Source of the DNA: Solirubrobacteraceae bacterium
Lineage (GTDB): Bacteria > Actinomycetota > Thermoleophilia > Solirubrobacterales > Solirubrobacteraceae
Reading direction: 5' to 3'
Assembly (NCBI GenBank): GCA_030043235.1
Contig: JASHYF010000096.1
Coordinates: 1-5,761, forward strand
Length of the DNA: 5,761 nucleotides
The position numbers and the translations under genes were made by a program. Numbering within the stretch: position 1 is the first letter of the stretch; each line of letters begins with the position of its first letter. Shown in pieces: positions 4,805 to 5,761 of this stretch. Below the pieces are notes generated by a model, which was not told where the DNA came from, did no database searches, and saw only the letters and a list, made by a program, of their open reading frames with translations.

Positions 4805-5761
4805 TCACTTCGGGGGACCGCCGGCGCACGAGCCGCCCGCACCGAGCGCCCGCGACAGCGAGAAGCGGGCTGTGATCACGGCCGGGCCGGGTGCGCGCAG
4901 GCTCACCTGCGTCCACCCGCCGGGCGCCCGCGCCACGCACCCCGCTCCGCGCGTGAGCGTCCAGTAGCGGGTGAAGTGCACGCGCACCACGAACCGCCCT
5001 GCGCGGCGCGCGCGCAGCGCGAACGAGTCGTGCCCCAGCGCGGTCATGCGACCTGGGCCGCTGGCGAGCGGCGTGGGCGAGCGCACGCGGAACACGCGCC
5101 AGTGCGCGCTCGCGAACACCTCCCGCAGGTACGGCAGCCCGCGTGAGATGAGACGCCCCTCCTGGGCGCTCGAGGGATCGAGCGCGGCGTCTGGAAGGGC
5201 CACGTAGGAGACCGCCTGTTCGCGCAGCCAGCGCTCGTAGCTGCCCGCGGTCAGCCCGGGCGAGAGCAGCACGCCGTTGTAGCGCTCTTCCAGCTGCTTC
5301 TCCCAGCCGCGCGCGAGCGACACGTCCGGCGCGAGCAGCGCAGCCTCCCAATGCGAGCGCGTGAGCGGCACCTCCACGCGCACCGGTCCTCCGCTCGATG
5401 CCGCCGTCCTGGCCAGAAAGCGCTCGAGCGGCGCGTAGTAGGCGGCGCTCGTCGCCGGGCTGCCGGCCACCGCCAGCGTTTCGCGCACCGGCCCCCACGC
5501 CACCCACACGCCGATCACGCACAGCGCGAGCGCAGTCGCCGCGTTCCAGCGCGCCGCGCGCACACACAGCAGCAGCGGGCCGGCGAGCAGCACCGCGTAG
5601 CGCTCGACGTTGCTGCCGATCGGCGAGCGCACGAGCAGGCAGGCAACGCACGCGAGCACGTACACGTACGCCCCCAGCCGCAGCAGGCGCGCCTCCGCGG
5701 GCAGCGCCCACAGGAACGCCGCCATCACGAGCATGGTCGCGGCGAACGACAGGATCGGGTA
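4805..5761 (-). CDS. Multipass membrane protein with extracytoplasmic C-terminal domain, 5' partial
   Basis: The frame is open from the right edge to TGA 4805-4807 (318 residues visible). The ATG at 5734 is unlikely to be the start, because the nine codons before it, 'YPILSFAAT', continue a hydrophobic helix. Four hydrophobic segments are seen (about 1-21, 27-45, 53-69 and 74-92, numbered from the edge), with 'SPIGSNVERY' between the second and third. A soluble region follows with 'YYAPLERFL' (108-116), 'HWEAALLAP' (138-146), 'ARGWEKQLEERYN' (150-162), 'SYVALPDAALD' (185-195), 'GLPYLREVF' (208-216) and a beta-rich end with two cysteines (275, 312). I recognise these motifs as a recurrent uncharacterised actinobacterial membrane family whose layout recalls GT-C glycosyltransferase-like proteins (helices, then an exported domain). 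The parts that would prove this are off the window. About 21 bp separate its stop from the TTG of the lipoprotein gene, so an operon is likely. Confidence 0.75.
   Translation of the reverse strand, partial: YPILSFAATMLVMAAFLWALPAEARLLRLGAYVYVLACVACLLVRSPIGSNVERYAVLLAGPLLLCVRAARWNAATALALCVIGVWVAWGPVRETLAVAGSPATSAAYYAPLERFLARTAASSGGPVRVEVPLTRSHWEAALLAPDVSLARGWEKQLEERYNGVLLSPGLTAGSYERWLREQAVSYVALPDAALDPSSAQEGRLISRGLPYLREVFASAHWRVFRVRSPTPLASGPGRMTALGHDSFALRARRAGRFVVRVHFTRYWTLTRGAGCVARAPGGWTQVSLRAPGPAVITARFSLSRALGAGGSCAGGPPK

Noticed and set aside
3770..5146. A 458-codon plus-strand open frame antisense to the lipoprotein and membrane protein genes
   Set aside because: Its composition is low-complexity Arg/Ala/His, it shows no motifs, and it runs opposite two well-supported genes.
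4794..5711. A 305-codon minus-strand frame overlapping the partial membrane protein gene
   Set aside because: It is Ala/Arg/Gly-rich without hydrophobic segments or motifs; the alternative frame has helices and patterned motifs and stays open to the window edge.

Overview
The window comes from a very GC-rich bacterial chromosome. Codons end mostly in G or C, GTG and TTG starts are common, and the proteins are rich in Ala and Arg. The protein styles (an HtrA-type PDZ tail, an SDR ending in a PxEERR-like tail, a secreted PQQ-type propeller, an N,N-dimethylformamidase-like lipoprotein, a membrane protein with an 'SNVERY' segment) resemble high-GC Actinobacteria. My best guess is the Thermoleophilia/Solirubrobacterales, but that is recognition from memory, not a search.

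Layout from left to right: the C-terminal end of a PDZ-containing protein (+) enters from the left edge and stops at 197. A GC-rich inverted repeat lies between it and a convergent tRNA-Gly(UCC) gene on the minus strand (260-330). Next on the minus strand (371-1245) is a short-chain dehydrogenase/reductase gene that appears broken. Its C-terminal 211 codons are open, but a 25-bp tandem duplication (997-1050) and two small indels near the 5' end put the Rossmann-fold start in other frames. A 77-bp divergent spacer follows. Then come two plus-strand genes 15 bp apart: a small two-helix membrane protein (1323-1712) and a membrane-anchored PQQ-type beta-propeller protein (1728-3008).

Two hairpins (3031-3048 and 3059-3087) separate that pair from a convergent minus-strand pair. 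The first gene of the minus pair is a multipass membrane protein that enters from the right edge and stops at 4805. About 21 bp after it comes a secreted lipoprotein with an N,N-dimethylformamidase large-subunit-like domain (3083-4783).

Three of the four proteins from the two gene pairs, plus the exported part of the lipoprotein, point to the cell envelope. The sequence does not give a pathway. No mobile element, CRISPR array or obvious new multi-gene defence system is visible. The observations most worth following up are the multiply disrupted SDR gene with its 25-bp duplication, and the tRNA-Gly whose tertiary-core nucleotides (8, 14, 21, 48) differ from the usual ones.
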